From: PFJX01 sp040757575
Lineage (GTDB): Bacteria > Pseudomonadota > Gammaproteobacteria > Burkholderiales > Thiobacillaceae
DNA: 64,000 nt
Direction: 5' to 3'
Assembly (NCBI GenBank): GCA_040757575.1
Contig: JBFLXA010000003.1
Coordinates: 1 to 64,000, forward strand
Shown: positions 62,779 to 64,000 of the stretch, piece by piece
Layout: every line of letters starts with the position of its first letter
Position numbering within the stretch: the stretch's first letter is position 1
The notes under the pieces: generated by a model
What the model was told of the DNA's origin: nothing
The model's input: only the letters and a program-made list of their open reading frames with translations
Databases searched by the model: none
Position numbers and translations under genes: made by a program

Positions 62779-63447
62779 ATGCGCCTGATCGCCTTCGACA
62801 CTGCCACCGAATGGTGTACCGCCGCCCTCTGGCAGGACGGCCGGGTCACTTATCGGGAAGTGCATGCCGGCCAGCGCCATTCGGACCTGCTGGTGCCCAT
62901 GATCCAGGACCTGCTGGCGGAGGCCGGATTGGGGTTGCGGGATCTGGATGGCCTGGCCTACGGCATGGGGCCCGGGTCTTTTACCGGGCTGCGCATTGCC
63001 TGCGGGGTGGCCCAGGGCCTGGCCCTGGGGGCCGACCTGCCGGTGCTTGGGGTGTCCACCCTGGAAACCCTGGCGGCGGAGGCCCTCGCCGCCCAGGGCG
63101 CGGAGCAGGTCATGGCCTGCCTGGATGCCCGCATGCAGGAAGTCTATGTGGGCCTTTACCGGTTTGAAGGCGGGGCATGGCTGTGCGCATCCGGCCCCCG
63201 GGTCTGCCCGCCGGAGCAGACACCCCGGCCGGAGGGGGGGCTTTGGACAGGCATCGGTTCCGGGTTTGCCGCCTATCCGGCCCTGGCGGACCGGGTGGGG
63301 CGGTGCTTGCCGGCGGGCATCCCCCATGCCCGCTCCCTGGTGGCCCTGGCCGCACCCCGGTTTTCCCGGGGGGAAGGGGTGCCGGCGGAGCAGGCCGAAC
63401 CCCTGTACATCCGGGACAAGGTGGCCCTGAAGATCTGCGAGCGCTAA
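62779..63447 (+). CDS. tsaB: tRNA threonylcarbamoyladenosine biosynthesis protein TsaB
   Basis: A 222-residue protein with an ASKHA-like fold. It shows LIAFDTATEWCTAALW, HSDLLVPMIQDLL and YGMGPGSFTGLRIACGVAQG, all standard TsaB signatures. TsaB partners TsaD and TsaE in making t6A37 in tRNA. The clustering with rimI is common. Confidence 0.94.
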   Translation: MRLIAFDTATEWCTAALWQDGRVTYREVHAGQRHSDLLVPMIQDLLAEAGLGLRDLDGLAYGMGPGSFTGLRIACGVAQGLALGADLPVLGVSTLETLAAEALAAQGAEQVMACLDARMQEVYVGLYRFEGGAWLCASGPRVCPPEQTPRPEGGLWTGIGSGFAAYPALADRVGRCLPAGIPHARSLVALAAPRFSRGEGVPAEQAEPLYIRDKVALKICER

Positions 63448-63474
63448 TTTGGCCGGAATGATCCTGAAGACTCC

Positions 63475-63939
63475 ATGAACGCCATTCTCAAGCCCCTGGA
63501 AATCGATTTCCGCCCCATGCAGGAGGCCGATCTGGAAGCCGTGGTGCGCATCGAGCGTGCCGCCTATCCCTATCCCTGGACCCAGGGGAATTTCCGCGAC
63601 TGCCTGGACGCGGGCTATTCCTGCTGGGTGGGCGAGATCGAGGGCCAGTTGGCGGGCTACTGGCTGATGATGCGGGTGCTGGACGAAAGCCATCTGCTGA
63701 ATTGCTGCATCGCCCCCCGCTGGCAGCGGCGGGGCTTCGGCAAGCAGCTCATGGCCCATGTGTTCCAGGTGGCCCGGGGCCATGGCAGCCAGGTGCTGTT
63801 CCTGGAAGTCCGGGTATCCAATGGGCCGGCCCGGCGCCTGTATGAACGCATGGGCTTCGAAACTCTGGCTCAGCGGCGGGCTTACTACCCCACCGACACT
63901 GGGCGGGAAGACGCCCTGATCATGAAGCTGGCGCTATGA
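63475..63939 (+). CDS. rimI: Ribosomal-protein-alanine N-acetyltransferase RimI
   Basis: A 154-residue GNAT protein. The acetyl-CoA loop is RWQRRGFGKQLM (R-x-x-R-G-x-G). It has PYPWTQGNFRDCLDAGYSCW near residue 35 and NGPARRLYERMGFETLAQRR near the C-terminus, typical of RimI, which acetylates the N-terminus of ribosomal protein S18. Its TGA overlaps the next ATG. Confidence 0.93.
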   Translation: MNAILKPLEIDFRPMQEADLEAVVRIERAAYPYPWTQGNFRDCLDAGYSCWVGEIEGQLAGYWLMMRVLDESHLLNCCIAPRWQRRGFGKQLMAHVFQVARGHGSQVLFLEVRVSNGPARRLYERMGFETLAQRRAYYPTDTGREDALIMKLAL

Positions 63940-64000
63940 GCCTGGATCGGACTGAGCGGCTGCGGGAACTGGGCCTGCTACCGGCCTGGCGCCTGCGCGC
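63936..64000 (+). CDS. Start of the gene after rimI, probably a uracil-DNA glycosylase
   Basis: Only 21 codons are visible (MSLDRTERLRELGLLPAW...). The ATGA overlap with rimI shows tight coupling. A family 4 uracil-DNA glycosylase commonly follows rimI in betaproteobacteria, and their N-termini look similar (a short basic helix ending in W-R). No catalytic motif is in view, so the name is inference. Confidence 0.45.
   Translation, partial: MSLDRTERLRELGLLPAWRLR

Overview
The window is GC-rich, densely packed chromosomal DNA from a Gram-negative, flagellated bacterium, most likely a betaproteobacterium. The evidence is gene order: gloB-mltD divergent from a methyltransferase-rnhA-dnaQ cluster, flgN-flgM-flgA next to flgBCDEFGHIJKL, and tsaB-rimI followed by the start of a probable uracil-DNA glycosylase gene. 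A placement near the Rhodocyclales is inference only. No rRNA, tRNA, CRISPR array, integrase or transposase was recognised.

Positions 1-9520 (all minus strand) form an accessory region. It is a tandem array of large RTX-repeat proteins with lipase-like N-termini. Each is preceded by a small exported protein: either a lipoprotein (7055-7807, 8275-9048) or a single-pass membrane protein (3232-4296, and 1-230 running off the edge). The array contains a lipase cut down to its N-terminal 134 residues (7868-8272), a decayed RTX 3' end (9102-9520), near-identical shared 3' modules and long direct repeats at cassette boundaries. Two membrane-protein genes are preceded by a 29-codon mini-ORF that begins like the lipoprotein signal peptide and ends in an ATGA overlap. 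The layout resembles a recombining effector/immunity array. That function is inferred, not shown.

Positions 9623-15728 (plus) encode a complete peptide ABC importer of the YejABEF type. Positions 15780-19899 hold mltD and gloB (minus) and a methyltransferase, rnhA and dnaQ (plus).

Positions 19924-33393 are a flagellar region. flgN, flgM and flgA are on the minus strand, with a clear sigma-28 promoter before flgM. A diguanylate cyclase gene follows on the plus strand, ending in a 7-bp tandem repeat and a strong terminator. A good sigma-54 promoter then leads into flgB-flgL. An HD-GYP response regulator and a 1425-residue hybrid histidine kinase (33424-38747, minus) flank the far end, so predicted c-di-GMP synthesis and degradation genes bracket the structural flagellar genes.

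Positions 38981-42115 carry an exported pentapeptide-repeat protein and a NarL-type regulator with a hybrid kinase. Positions 42215-48566 are metabolic and housekeeping genes: a phosphohexomutase, a GIY-YIG protein, a molybdopterin-binding-domain protein, an MFS transporter, srkA, folA and an HDOD protein. Positions 48589-52701 are redox-flavoured: a TDT-family transporter, a DUF3365 haem protein, a rhodanese and a truncated globin (minus), divergent from a TrpD2-like protein and a Rieske ferredoxin (plus). The plus-strand genes lie behind a promoter overlapped by an IscR-like box. Positions 52808-57170 encode an RND efflux pair, 57261-60342 a CHASE4-GGDEF-EAL protein and an alpha/beta hydrolase (minus), and 60388-64000 a DinG-family helicase, an exported HIRAN protein, tsaB, rimI and the start of the next gene.
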